NCBI GenBank assembly: GCA_029009095.1
Contig: JAQXJT010000042.1
Location: 1 to 44,930 of the forward strand
DNA length: 44,930 bases
Source of the DNA: a bacterium
Lineage (GTDB): Bacteria; Bacillota; Clostridia; Oscillospirales; Oscillospiraceae
Direction of reading: 5' to 3'
Both the position numbers and the translations under genes were made by a program. Position 1 is the stretch's first letter; every line of letters begins with the position of its first letter. The notes below the pieces were generated by a model. It ran no database searches and was not told the DNA's origin. It saw nothing but the letters and a program-made list of their open reading frames with translations. This document shows, in pieces, positions 7,971 to 18,036 of this stretch.

Positions 7971-8646
7971 CGCCCCTGTGCGAAATCTTATCACCACCAC
8001 ACTGAAAAGCCACGGCTACCGCCATCTCGCCGCCGTCAACGGCCAGGCGGCGATCATGGAGACCGCCTCCCATAACCCGGATATCATTCTGCTGGATCTG
8101 GGGCTTCCGGACATGGACGGGGTGGAGGTGATCCGCCGTATCCGCAGTTGGTCCAATGTTCCCATCATCGTCATCAGCGCCCGGAGCGAGGATACGGACA
8201 AGATCGACGCTTTGGACGCCGGGGCGGACGATTACCTGACAAAACCCTTTTCCGTAGAGGAGCTGCTGGCAAGACTCCGGGTGACCCAGCGCCGACTGGC
8301 GCTGCTGCAGCTGTCTTCGGCCCCGGGTTCTTCCTACGAAAACGGGCCGCTGCGCATCAACTATGCCACAGGTTGCGTTTATCTGGGGGAGGAGGAGCTG
8401 CACTTGACCGCCATGGAATACAAGCTCCTCTGTCTGCTGGCCAGAAACACCGGGAAAGTACTGACTCACCGGTTCATTTTGCAGAATGTCTGGGGCAGCA
8501 GCTGGAATAATGACATCGGCACTCTGCGGGTGTTTATGGCCACGCTGCGGAAAAAGCTGGAACTCGGCGACGGCGCGCCCCAGTATATCCAGACCCACAT
8601 CGGCATCGGCTACAGGATGGTGCGCGTGGATGACGCTCAGCCATGA
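7936..8646 (+). CDS. kdpE: KdpE response regulator
   Basis: A 236-aa OmpR/PhoB-type transcription factor and cognate partner of KdpD. The receiver domain (1-115) shows the acidic pocket VVEDD (8-12), phospho-accepting Asp54 in ILLDLGLPDMDG, the switch Ser in VISARSE and Lys103 in LTKPFS. The winged-helix DNA-binding domain covers about 130-230 (LTAMEYKLLCLLARNTGKVLTH, then IGIGYRMV). The start is ATG 7936 inside the end of kdpD, with GGAGG at 7921-7926. An upstream in-frame ATG would extend it through the kdpD ATPase domain and is not credible. It likely activates the trkH-kdpE operon itself. No binding site could be assigned with confidence. Confidence 0.95.
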   Translation: MNQIQILVVEDDAPVRNLITTTLKSHGYRHLAAVNGQAAIMETASHNPDIILLDLGLPDMDGVEVIRRIRSWSNVPIIVISARSEDTDKIDALDAGADDYLTKPFSVEELLARLRVTQRRLALLQLSSAPGSSYENGPLRINYATGCVYLGEEELHLTAMEYKLLCLLARNTGKVLTHRFILQNVWGSSWNNDIGTLRVFMATLRKKLELGDGAPQYIQTHIGIGYRMVRVDDAQP

Positions 8647-8723
8647 AAAATCATCCAACGGCAGGGAGCCGTGAGGCAACAGGCGCTGTATCGCGTGCGC
8701 CGGGAGAGCGGCTGCCCACTCAG

Positions 8724-8765
8724 GCCAAAATGCGTGACCTTTGAAAAAAGGTCGCGCCTTTTGGC
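8724..8765. terminator. Bidirectional terminator between kdpE and gdhA
   Basis: GCCAAAA-t-GCGTGACC pairs with GGTCGCGC-c-TTTTGGC. The T and A runs are built into the stem, so it can end both converging transcripts. Confidence 0.75.
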
Positions 8766-8811
8766 TGTCTGATTGTCTTATGAGAACACGCAAGGAACCC
8801 TTGCCGCGCCG

Positions 8812-10362
<1,551 letters not shown>

Positions 10363-11880
10363 TCACTTTCTGGGCTGTTCCCCAAGCAGCCGGGGCATAT
10401 CGAAGCTGACCGCATAGTGGCCGCCGTGCTTCCCGGAGGCGGTGAACACATCCAGCTTGGCGAAATAGTCCCCAAAGATGGGGGAGAGCTCCCGCACTTT
10501 GTAGAGAAAATCCGTGTGGTTGAAAACGAGGAAGCCCAGCTGCATGACCCGGTAGGAGTTCAGCTGGAAGACCACCTTGGCGAGGTTGGTCTCGGCCAGG
10601 GCATCCATAAAGGCTACCATGGCGCCTCCGGCCTTGCGGAAGGCGGGAGAGTCGGCGGTGCTCTCGCCGGGGATCGGCAGCGTGAGAACGGCGAGGGGCA
10701 TATTCAGCTCGGAGAGAATGTCGTCCTGCTCCCAGGGCTCCATCTCGCACTTTTCTCCGGCCAGCGAGTCCAGCAGGAAGCGGTGCCAGTTATAGCAGCG
10801 GTCCTGGGTGACGCCGGTCATCTCCTGGCTGCCCTCTTCCATGTAGGGGATCCACTCCACAGGGGGCACCTGGATGTTCTCCTGACTCAGTCCCTCCAGG
10901 CAGGCATCGACCACTGCCTCCAGTTCCTCCGGGGGGCGAATCCCGGGCAGCTCCCCGCCGCTGACGCCGTAGTTGATGGCGGCGTTGCGCAGGCGATCCT
11001 CGCCCAGCAGGCCACAAAGCCAGAGATAAGCCCCCGTCATGCTCTGCCCGTTGGCGCAGCAGACGGTCAGATCCAGGAACTTGTGGTCGTATTCCAGCAC
11101 CTCGCAGACAAAGCCGTCGGGCTTTTCGCTCTCCGCGGCGTATAGTCCCCGGGGGATATAGTTGCGGATGTCCCAGCCGCGCTTGCCCTGACGCTTCATC
11201 ATCTCCCGGCACACATACTCCATAAAGAGCCCGTCTCCGGCGTTGAAGAAGGTGGTGAAGTAGATATAGTAGCCGCCCTCTTCTTTGCGGCCCATCAGGT
11301 AGGGGGGCAGGGCGTAGACCACATAGTTGCTGAGGTTTTCCTCGAAGATCTCCCGGGCCTGCTCCAGTTGTCCCTCGTCCAGCTTTTTCTCCAGCTCCAG
11401 CGTCGGGAAGAGCTTGTTGAACTCCTGCACCCACTCGTTCACACGGGGGTAGTCCCGGGCCGTCTCGAGCGATTGCTGCTCCCAGTGCTCCCGCATGAAG
11501 CAGACCCGGTTGAGACTGATCTCCTCATGGTAGCCATCGAGAGAACGGGCGTCGGAGGTGGTCTTGTGATAATGGGGGCAGGAGGGGCAGTGCTCCTCCA
11601 CCAGATTCCGAAGCCGCTCATTGTACTCCTCATGGGAGAGCACCCACACATCCACGGGGAAGATCAGAGAGTGCTTGAGGCGCAGCTTCTGGCGGCGGCT
11701 GTGCTCCATGACAAAATAGGGCGCCATGCACTTGTCGCTGAGAAGCTCACGGCAGATGCAGGGCTCGCCCCGGCCAAACTTCTCCATAAGCTCCGCCACG
11801 CTCCCGGCCTCGTCGGGCAGAAGATAATAGCGCCCCTCATAGAGAAATGCGCTGCGTTTTTCGCCCAGAAGGTTTTCCAT
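10363..11880 (-). CDS. 505-aa protein of unknown function with Cys clusters
   Basis: I do not recognise this family. The start ATG 11880 (MENLLGEKR) is set by AAGGAG 8-13 bases upstream; 36 further in-frame codons have no ribosome site. There is no signal peptide and no long hydrophobic helix, so it is probably cytoplasmic. The first 160 residues hold two Cys groups: CICRELLSDKC, and CPSCPHYH followed by further His, which could bind zinc. The middle and C-terminal parts are rich in Trp, Tyr and acidic residues, with no nucleotide-binding loop. It is flanked by its own terminator and by noncoding DNA and is probably a single-gene unit. Codon use matches its neighbours. Confidence 0.75.
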   Translation of the reverse strand: MENLLGEKRSAFLYEGRYYLLPDEAGSVAELMEKFGRGEPCICRELLSDKCMAPYFVMEHSRRQKLRLKHSLIFPVDVWVLSHEEYNERLRNLVEEHCPSCPHYHKTTSDARSLDGYHEEISLNRVCFMREHWEQQSLETARDYPRVNEWVQEFNKLFPTLELEKKLDEGQLEQAREIFEENLSNYVVYALPPYLMGRKEEGGYYIYFTTFFNAGDGLFMEYVCREMMKRQGKRGWDIRNYIPRGLYAAESEKPDGFVCEVLEYDHKFLDLTVCCANGQSMTGAYLWLCGLLGEDRLRNAAINYGVSGGELPGIRPPEELEAVVDACLEGLSQENIQVPPVEWIPYMEEGSQEMTGVTQDRCYNWHRFLLDSLAGEKCEMEPWEQDDILSELNMPLAVLTLPIPGESTADSPAFRKAGGAMVAFMDALAETNLAKVVFQLNSYRVMQLGFLVFNHTDFLYKVRELSPIFGDYFAKLDVFTASGKHGGHYAVSFDMPRLLGEQPRK

Positions 11881-12027
11881 ATCCTTGCTCCTTTTCAGAT
11901 TTTTCCCCATGATACCATGCGCGGAGCCTTTTTTCAAGCGGGCGCGGGGAAGAAAAGGAGGGGAGGGAACGATCCGGGAGAAAAACACAGCGCATATAAC
12001 GGCATACCCGCGTCTGTGGAGGGAAAC

Positions 12028-12705
12028 TCAGGCCCAGCGGGGATCAGGCAGGGTAAATCTGCCGTTTTCCACATGGTAAATCCTTGTACACACGGCTTCG
12101 CATATAGCCTTGCTGTGAGAGATCAGCAGATAAGCGGTATGGTGCTGCTGCTGGTAGTCCCGCAGCATCTGCATGATCTGCGCCTGGGTAATTACATCGA
12201 GCATACTGGTGGGCTCGTCCAGCACCACAAGGTCTGGCTGAATGGTGAGAATTCGTGCCAGCGCGGCCCGTTGAAGCTCCCCGCCGCTCAACTGTGATGG
12301 CTGACGATAGAGATGTTCCTCATGAAGCCCGAAACGGGAGATATTCTCCAGAAGAATTTCATAGCTGTAAGGGAGGTCATAGATCCTGTAGGGTTCTGTC
12401 ATGCTGCGCAGTAGTATGAGCTCGGGATTGAACGAGGTCTCAGGGTGCTGAAAGAGGATCTGTATTCTCCGGCGGATCTGACCCCGGTAAGGCATACGCA
12501 GAGGCTGCCCTTCAAAACAGATTTGGCCAGAGGTGGGGGAGAGCAATCCGGCCACCATCATACCCAGTGTGGTCTTCCCGCTGCCGCTGTCCCCAAAAAG
12601 GCCCACGGTTTCCCCGGCGTCAAGCATCACCTCCGCCATGTCCACGGCTTTGACAGTCCGGGATTGATGGTAGGTCTTGCAGAGGCTTTCAGTTTTCAGC
12701 AACAT
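12028..12705 (-). CDS. Nik/Opp-type ABC transporter ATPase, second subunit
   Basis: A 225-aa ABC ATPase of the NikE/DppF/OppF type. Walker A is GDSGSGKTT (about 39-47), the Q-loop lies in IQILFQHPETSFNPE, the signature is QLSGGELQRAALAR, and Walker B is DLVVLDEPTSMLD with the switch His in LISHS. It lacks the Cys-containing tail of the DppF group, and with 225 residues it is close to NikE in length. Its start overlaps the end of the partner ATPase gene by 17 bp, so the two are coupled and likely form a heterodimer under the permeases. It is the last gene of the cobalamin-riboswitch operon. Confidence 0.92.
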   Translation of the reverse strand: MLLKTESLCKTYHQSRTVKAVDMAEVMLDAGETVGLFGDSGSGKTTLGMMVAGLLSPTSGQICFEGQPLRMPYRGQIRRRIQILFQHPETSFNPELILLRSMTEPYRIYDLPYSYEILLENISRFGLHEEHLYRQPSQLSGGELQRAALARILTIQPDLVVLDEPTSMLDVITQAQIMQMLRDYQQQHHTAYLLISHSKAICEAVCTRIYHVENGRFTLPDPRWA

Positions 12706-13627
12706 ATCTCCAGCACCTCACTTTCCGGTTTCCTACCACTGCGAAAGGCGGCTTTTCCTGACACTTGCCGCTGCAATAGAGGCAGCGGTCACGGTAACGG
12801 CATCCGCCCTCTCCGCCGATATACTCCGCGTGTGAGAGCGCCCCGACTTTCCCGTGGTAGACCATTCCGTTTTCCGGCATGGCGGCCAGCATATCCTGCG
12901 TGTAGGGGTGGAGCGGGTCCTCCAAAATTTCCTTGCTGGTTCCCAACTCTACCTGCTGAGCCGCGTACATCACACAAATGGCGTCGGAGATCCTTCCGGC
13001 AAACCCCATATCATGGGTCACACACAAAAGCGTCTCATTCTTCAGCTGTTGAAGGGATTCCTCGACCAGCTCGATCCGCCGCTGATCGAGACCCTTGGTG
13101 GGCTCGTCGGCAAAGAGGATGGAAGGCCCGGCGGCCATCCCCATGGCTATCATGACGCGCTGGCGCATCCCGCCGCTGAGGGCGTGCGGATAGTCATGGG
13201 CCACCCGATCTTCATCGTGAAGATTAAACCGGCGGAGCAAACGGACACTCTCTGCCATGGCCTCCTTTTTTGTCTTCTGCCGGTGCACTATCAGCGGTTC
13301 ACCCACCTGAAAGCCGATTTTCAGCAGAGGATTCATGCTGGCGCCACCGCCCTGCGGAATATAGGAGATGACACCTCCGCGAATATGCTGGAGGCGCTTT
13401 TTTCCCACATGCAGCAGATCCTCCCCGTCAAGACAGACACTCCCGCTAACGACGGCGCCCTCCGGCAGGAGACGGAGAGCCGCCAGCAGCAGCACACTTT
13501 TCCCGCTCCCTGTTTCCCCGATAATCGCGGTTCGGCTCCCCTTCGGGAGGGACAAAGTGACATCGTCCACAGCCAAAAGGCTGCCGGTGCCGCGAAAGCG
13601 CACGGAAACATTCTTGAATTCAAGCAT
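12689..13627 (-). CDS. Nik/Opp-type ABC transporter ATPase, first subunit
   Basis: A 312-aa ABC ATPase of the NikD/DppD/OppD type. It has Walker A GETGSGKSV, the Q-loop in ISYIPQGGGASMNP, the signature ALSGGMRQRVMIAMG, and Walker B PSILFADEPTKGLD with CVTHDMGF. The C-terminal oligopeptide-transport tail (HPYTQDMLAAMPENG, then CRYRDRCLYCSGKC) carries a cluster of Cys residues, which in DppD homologues can hold an iron-sulfur cluster. The start is ATG 13627 after GGGAGG; 62 in-frame upstream codons overlap the permease gene and have no ribosome site. The start overlaps the end of the permease gene by 8 bp. Confidence 0.92.
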   Translation of the reverse strand: MLEFKNVSVRFRGTGSLLAVDDVTLSLPKGSRTAIIGETGSGKSVLLLAALRLLPEGAVVSGSVCLDGEDLLHVGKKRLQHIRGGVISYIPQGGGASMNPLLKIGFQVGEPLIVHRQKTKKEAMAESVRLLRRFNLHDEDRVAHDYPHALSGGMRQRVMIAMGMAAGPSILFADEPTKGLDQRRIELVEESLQQLKNETLLCVTHDMGFAGRISDAICVMYAAQQVELGTSKEILEDPLHPYTQDMLAAMPENGMVYHGKVGALSHAEYIGGEGGCRYRDRCLYCSGKCQEKPPFAVVGNRKVRCWRYVAEN

Positions 13628-14468
13628 CTTTTTTCCCTCCCGGCATCTTCTGAACGCCATAGTATCCCAGCAGCATAAACCCGGTGACAGCGAGAGAGGT
13701 GCAGAGTATCGGCGGGAGATACCACCAGTAATAGCCCCGTACCACACCGTTCTGGTAGAAGGCATAGTGCAGAATGCTGCCCCAGCTCTTGCTGCCCAAA
13801 TCGCCCAGCCCAAGGAAGCTCAGCCCCGCTTCCGTCATCATGGCGGAGGAAACTGCCAGCGCCGCACGGGAGAGGATAATGTCTTTGAGATTGGGCAGGA
13901 GATGCTTCGTCATAATGACAAAGTCATTCATGCCGATGGCCTTTTCTATTTTGATAAAAGGCATCTCGGCGAGCTGTATAATCCGGCTGCGCAAAATCCG
14001 GGATGTGCCTGTCCAGGCGGTCAGGCTGATGGAAATGATAATGCTCGTTTTCCCGGGATTGAGATACGCCACGAGCAACACGGTCAGAGCGAGACTGGGG
14101 AGTCCCATGGTGATGTTGGTCAGAGCAGTGATCAACTTGTCCGGAATGCCCTTGTAGTAGCCGGAGATCAGAGACAGCATCGTGGCGAACACCGTCACCA
14201 CCATGGCAGTGAAGACGCCGATCAAAAGGGAGACGCGGGTTCCGTAGATCAGCTCGCTGAAAATATCCTGCCCCACATCGTTGGTGCCCAGCAGGTGCTC
14301 TGCACAGGGTTTTATGTAGGGCACGCCCATCTGGGCGGGGTCGTAGGGAGCAATCTGCTTTGCAAACAGGGCGACCAGCAGGAAAAAGCCCACGATCCCC
14401 GCGCCACACTTCATGGCGCCGTTCATGGAGAAAGTCTTTTTTTGACCTTTCTTTTTGTCAGTAGTCAA
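13620..14468 (-). CDS. Nik/Opp-type ABC permease (C subunit)
   Basis: A 282-aa inner-membrane permease of the NikC/DppC/OppC family. A cytoplasmic Lys-rich start precedes the first helix (AGIVGFFLLVALFAKQI). The family's HLLGTNDVGQDIFSELIYGTR segment is present, as is the ATPase-contacting EAA loop around EKAIGMNDFVIMTKHLLPN. The C-terminal region LSFLGLGDLGSKSWGSIL is diagnostic. Initiation is at TTG 14468, with GGGAGGG 7 bases upstream. It overlaps the end of the B-subunit gene by 11 bp. Confidence 0.92.
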   Translation of the reverse strand: MTTDKKKGQKKTFSMNGAMKCGAGIVGFFLLVALFAKQIAPYDPAQMGVPYIKPCAEHLLGTNDVGQDIFSELIYGTRVSLLIGVFTAMVVTVFATMLSLISGYYKGIPDKLITALTNITMGLPSLALTVLLVAYLNPGKTSIIISISLTAWTGTSRILRSRIIQLAEMPFIKIEKAIGMNDFVIMTKHLLPNLKDIILSRAALAVSSAMMTEAGLSFLGLGDLGSKSWGSILHYAFYQNGVVRGYYWWYLPPILCTSLAVTGFMLLGYYGVQKMPGGKKDA

Positions 14469-15447
14469 AGTTACCCTCCCTGATTCTGGGATCGATCAAG
14501 GCAATCACAATGTCGCTGAGAAGATTGCCGAACACGATACATACAGCGGAGATCAGGAAACACAGCTGCGCGGTTGGAAAATCTCTGGAGGAGACCGCTG
14601 TATAGAACAGATTCCCCATGCCCTTCCATCCGAAGATGACCTCGATCAGCATGGATCCGGATAAAATCCCACCCAGTTGCATACACAAACTGGTGGTGTA
14701 CGGCAGCATGGCGTTTTTTACCACATGTACCCAAAGTACTCGGTGAGAGGACAGGCCTTTTGAATAGGCCGTGGTGATATAGTCTTCGCCTTTGACCTGC
14801 GAGACGTTGCTTTTCATCAAAAGGTAATTGGAAGCGGTCCGGAAAAGAAGGAGCAGCAGCATGGGCAGCCCTGCGTGCCAGATGATGTCTATCGTCCTCG
14901 CCAGCCCGCTCAAACCGCCGGACGTCATTCCGTTCAGCGGAAACCACTGGAGCTTAAATGCAAAGAAAACAAGGAACAGAATACCGATGCAGTTGCTTGG
15001 AACCGTGTTGAGAAACAGCATGACCGGGGTCAGGATACGGTCAAGCCATCCGCCTGGCTTCCAGCCGGTCAACACGCCTAGAACGGCTCCGAACAGGCCG
15101 CCGAAAAGGAACGTGGGGACGCTGAGCACAAGGCTCCATTTTGCCCGGGAGAGGACATTGTCCAAAACCGGCTCGTCATTGGAATAGGCCACGCCGAAAT
15201 CGAATGTGACGATACTCTTCAAATACCCCACATACTGTTCCCACAGGGAGTCGTTTAGGCCGTACTTTTCTGCGATGCGTTCCAACTCTTCCGGGGCGTC
15301 CATTTGCAGCTCATAGTATCGTTCCTGGCCGACCAGATGCATAAGCGGATCGCCAGGCATAAAGCGAACCATGAGGAAGCTGATGGTGATAATTGCCAGG
15401 ATCGTGGAAAAAGCGACCGCCAGCTTTTTGATAACGCGTTTGTACAT
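14458..15447 (-). CDS. Nik/Opp-type ABC permease (B subunit)
   Basis: A 329-aa permease of the NikB/DppB/OppB family. It opens with helix AVAFSTILAIITISFLMVRF and the MPGDPLMHLVG segment typical of the family. A periplasmic loop and five further helices follow. The EAA loop is around GLSSHRVLWVHVVKNAMLPY. The ATG is at 15447 with GGAAG upstream. It is preceded by an intercistronic hairpin (15481-15515) that separates it from the binding-protein gene. Confidence 0.92.
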   Translation of the reverse strand: MYKRVIKKLAVAFSTILAIITISFLMVRFMPGDPLMHLVGQERYYELQMDAPEELERIAEKYGLNDSLWEQYVGYLKSIVTFDFGVAYSNDEPVLDNVLSRAKWSLVLSVPTFLFGGLFGAVLGVLTGWKPGGWLDRILTPVMLFLNTVPSNCIGILFLVFFAFKLQWFPLNGMTSGGLSGLARTIDIIWHAGLPMLLLLLFRTASNYLLMKSNVSQVKGEDYITTAYSKGLSSHRVLWVHVVKNAMLPYTTSLCMQLGGILSGSMLIEVIFGWKGMGNLFYTAVSSRDFPTAQLCFLISAVCIVFGNLLSDIVIALIDPRIREGNFDY

Positions 15448-15480
15448 TTTACACTTCCTTGTTCGACATGAGCTTTTAAG

Positions 15481-15515
15481 AAAATCTGCCCGCCGGGTTT
15501 GCTTTCCCGCCGGGC
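15481..15515 (-). terminator. Intercistronic hairpin between binding protein and permease genes
   Basis: GCCCGCCGGG (15488-15497) and CCCGCCGGGC (15506-15515) form a 10-bp stem with one mismatch, followed on the minus strand by a short T-rich stretch. Such partial terminators or 3' stabilisers commonly keep the binding protein in excess over the permease; that role is inferred here. Confidence 0.6.
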
Positions 15516-15537
15516 AAATTTCCGGGATACAACTTAT

Positions 15538-17283
15538 TTACTTTGCTGTCAGGGTGTAGAATGTCTCGGCGTGAACCACACCGACAGAATCAATATTCTC
15601 GAAGCCCTGATACTTGTCTGTCCGGTAGGGGAAGAAGCACTGCTCCCAGCACAGAGCGAAGCCGAACAGTTCCCTGGAAGCGATGGATTGCAGTTTGTGC
15701 ACGGCGGATAGATATTCTTCCTTGCTGGTGGCGCCGGTGAGACTCAGGTAGGTGTTGTTCAACTCCTCGTTGTGATAGGATTTTCCCCACTCATTGCCGG
15801 AGCCGGCGCCGCCCAGTGCGGCAATATCTCTGGGCACCATGTACCAGAACGCGGTGCGGTAAGTAGCGACGCCCGAGGTGGTATAGCCGATATACATATC
15901 GAAGTCGCAGGAGTTGAGCATCATTTTGTTGGCCTCGGAGCTGGCGATGGACTCGGTGTCAAAGAAAGCGTCCACGCCGACGGCGCGCAGGCTGGAGACC
16001 AACACCTCCGCGATGCGGTTGAAAAGCTCCTGCTTCTTGGTGGCATACTGGGATGTTACCTTATAGGTGAAGGGACTGCCATCCGGCATTTCGCGCAGGC
16101 CATCTCCGTTTTTGTCCAGATATCCGGCTTTGTCCAGAATAGCGTTTGCCTCGTCGATGTCCTGATACATCTTCCACAGGGAGTCATCATGGCCTTTGCA
16201 GGCCGGGGGGATGATGCCGCTGCCGGGAATTTGACCGTATTCACCGTTGCAGAGCTGGCAGATGAGCTTCCAGTTCAGAGATTTTACCGCAGCTTCCCGG
16301 AAAGCGTGATCCTGGTTGGGGCCGTGATCCATGCCCAGCGTGACCTGGTTGCACCCAATATAAGAGCTTGCGCCCATGTCGATGTCCTTGTTGCCCGAGA
16401 TGATGTCAAGGAGCGTATTGCTCACGGGATTGGCGTAATCGTACATCAGGTCGATCTCGCCGTTGGCCATGGCCATCAGCATGGAATCCTGGCTGGAATA
16501 GGATTTGAGGGTAATGGAATCCACGGTCAGTTCGCCGAGAAAGCTGTTCTCAGGCACAGCTTCAAAGTAAGAGATGTTGGCGTCCTTGTCCACCGATACC
16601 AGTCGGTACGGCCCGCAACCTATGGCGGCGTCTTCGCCCTTATAGGCGGTGTAGTCCTCCACATTTTCCCAGATGTGCTTGGGAATCATAAAAGTGGTCA
16701 GCGTAGAGTTCTGCACAAAGTAATAGGCGTCGGGTTCGCTGAAAATGAGAGTAACGCTGTCGGGCCCGTTGATCTTGATCTCCGTCAGGTTTTCCAGGGC
16801 CTTGGTCTTCATCCTGTCGCGGCGGAACTCGAAAGTGAACACTACATCGTCCACTGTGACCGGTACGCCGTCATGCCAAACGGCAGTGGTAGGGAACGTC
16901 AGATCCAGACGTTTGGAATCCTCAGAGATCTGGTAGCTGGTGAGGAAATAGGGCTGCATTTCGCCCTTGGAATCCGGGTAAAACAGGTTGGCGTAGGTGA
17001 TGCTGTTGTAGTTGAACTTGCCGACCGCGCTGCTTTGCTGCATGATGCTGTTGTCGGTGGGCTGGCTGGTGGTGCCCACGACAAGATTTTTTATGTGCTT
17101 TTTGGCGGCGGGTTCCGCTGGCTCCTTCCCGCCGCTCTCCGCGGGAGCGGCGGTCTCGCCGGCGCTGGCAGGGGCGGGGGTTTCGCTGGTCTGGGCCTTT
17201 TCGCCGCCGGCGCATCCGGCGAGCAGGGCGGCCGTCAGGGACAAAACCAGCAGGAGACTGACGATTTTCTTGGTAGATTTCAT
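15538..17283 (-). CDS. Extracellular solute-binding lipoprotein, Nik/Opp family
   Basis: A 581-aa substrate-binding protein of SBP family 5. The N-terminus is a lipoprotein signal (LLLVLSLTAALLAGC, lipid-modified Cys at about residue 24), followed by an Ala/Pro/Glu-rich linker. The mature protein has the family pattern: WHDGVPVTVDDVVFTFE near residue 140, and a second lobe ending in AETFYTLTAK. It captures the substrate outside the membrane for the four-protein ABC complex encoded downstream. Sequence alone does not separate nickel/cobalt chelate binders from peptide binders. The upstream cobalamin riboswitch and CGGC protein favour cobalt or a corrinoid-related ligand. The gene follows the CGGC gene by 45 bp. 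Confidence 0.92.
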   Translation of the reverse strand: MKSTKKIVSLLLVLSLTAALLAGCAGGEKAQTSETPAPASAGETAAPAESGGKEPAEPAAKKHIKNLVVGTTSQPTDNSIMQQSSAVGKFNYNSITYANLFYPDSKGEMQPYFLTSYQISEDSKRLDLTFPTTAVWHDGVPVTVDDVVFTFEFRRDRMKTKALENLTEIKINGPDSVTLIFSEPDAYYFVQNSTLTTFMIPKHIWENVEDYTAYKGEDAAIGCGPYRLVSVDKDANISYFEAVPENSFLGELTVDSITLKSYSSQDSMLMAMANGEIDLMYDYANPVSNTLLDIISGNKDIDMGASSYIGCNQVTLGMDHGPNQDHAFREAAVKSLNWKLICQLCNGEYGQIPGSGIIPPACKGHDDSLWKMYQDIDEANAILDKAGYLDKNGDGLREMPDGSPFTYKVTSQYATKKQELFNRIAEVLVSSLRAVGVDAFFDTESIASSEANKMMLNSCDFDMYIGYTTSGVATYRTAFWYMVPRDIAALGGAGSGNEWGKSYHNEELNNTYLSLTGATSKEEYLSAVHKLQSIASRELFGFALCWEQCFFPYRTDKYQGFENIDSVGVVHAETFYTLTAK

Positions 17284-17328
17284 GGAAATTCTCTCTCTTT
17301 CAAATGGATGGGGTCGCTGGCGCGTAGG

Positions 17329-17664
17329 TCAATGGGTTTCCGCCACGTAAGGAATTCCCTTCTCCTCCAGCGCGGCGCGAATAGCGGGGAGATGCTCGCA
17401 GTGCTTCACGCAGCAGGATGCGAGGTGCACGCGCCCCACGCCCAAAGCGCGGAGCTTTTCCAGCTTCTTGGTGAAGTCGGGGTCGTCCTTCTCCCGGGCG
17501 TCGCAGCCGCTGCAATCGAAGTAGGCGGCCAGTACGGTTTCCTCCGGGTAATCGGCAAAGGCTGATTTGCGCTCATAAAAAGCGGTGAAGCACCCGGCGC
17601 CCGTGCAGCTCCTGGCCGTGTTCCGGCAGACCATGATGGCGATCTTTTCGGGGGTCTGTTCCAT
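17329..17664 (-). CDS. CGGC-domain putative metal-binding protein
   Basis: A 111-aa small cytoplasmic protein with ten Cys residues, matching the CGGC domain (PF08821-like, predicted metal binding). Cys-bearing motifs are VCRNTARSCTGAGCF (residues 12-26), FDCSGCDAR (about 49-57), ASCCVKHCEHL (about 82-92). It is the first gene after the cobalamin riboswitch; ATG 17664 follows GGAGG at 7 bases and lies 37 bases beyond the terminator hairpin. It precedes the metal/peptide-type ABC transporter in the same transcript. A role as intracellular cobalt or other metal acceptor, or in corrinoid processing, is inferred from this context and not shown for the family. Confidence 0.85.
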   Translation of the reverse strand: MEQTPEKIAIMVCRNTARSCTGAGCFTAFYERKSAFADYPEETVLAAYFDCSGCDAREKDDPDFTKKLEKLRALGVGRVHLASCCVKHCEHLPAIRAALEEKGIPYVAETH

Positions 17665-17691
17665 GGATTGTCCTCCTTTCCAGAAAAATCC

Positions 17692-17730
17692 GGAAAAAAA
17701 TAATGCCGCCGTATTTCTACGACAGGCATT
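17692..17730 (-). terminator. Riboswitch-controlled intrinsic terminator
   Basis: On the minus strand AATGCC-t-GTCGTA pairs with TACGGC-GGCATT around a GAAA loop, followed by ATTTTTTT. It lies between the aptamer and the CGGC gene and is the expected off-switch of the expression platform. Confidence 0.8.
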
Positions 17731-17861
17731 CCGACAAAACTTTATCTCTTACCCACCCTCCACACCCCCGAAAACGGTGCGGCGCGGAGGGTAAGCCGTA
17801 TTCCCCAAGAGACGAAGCAATGTAAGAATAACGATTCGTAGACTGCAAATCTGAAATTCCA

Positions 17862-18036
17862 TACACAGGCAGGTCTCCTGGCTTCGATCAACGGCCCGCT
17901 CCTCTTCCCGGCTTGCGCCAGTGAGATCTCAAGAGGGCCTCTCTAATACAGTGACAGCATCGCTTCGGATTTTCACCGAATTCCCTTTTCACCCGTCTGC
18001 GGTCTCCCGCTCCGGGCACCTGCGTACCACACAGCT
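17862..18036 (-). ncRNA. Cobalamin riboswitch
   Basis: The minus strand carries conserved blocks of the B12-responsive aptamer in order: GCAGGTGCC, then GGGTGAAAAGGGAA, TTCGGTGAAAATCCGAAGC, a CTGTCACTGTA segment, and the hallmark AAGCCAGGAGACCTGC (17869-17884). The ends GTACGCAGG and CCTGCCTG can close helix P1. The next 135 bases contain a GC-rich pairing region (17747-17795) and the terminator at 17692-17730, so control is probably by premature termination when adenosylcobalamin or a related corrinoid is bound. The genes controlled are the CGGC protein and the Nik/Opp-type ABC transporter. Aptamer limits are approximate. Confidence 0.92.

Noticed and set aside
15772-17565. 597-codon open frame on the plus strand
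   Set aside because: Antisense to the solute-binding protein gene, which has signal peptide, domain and operon support.
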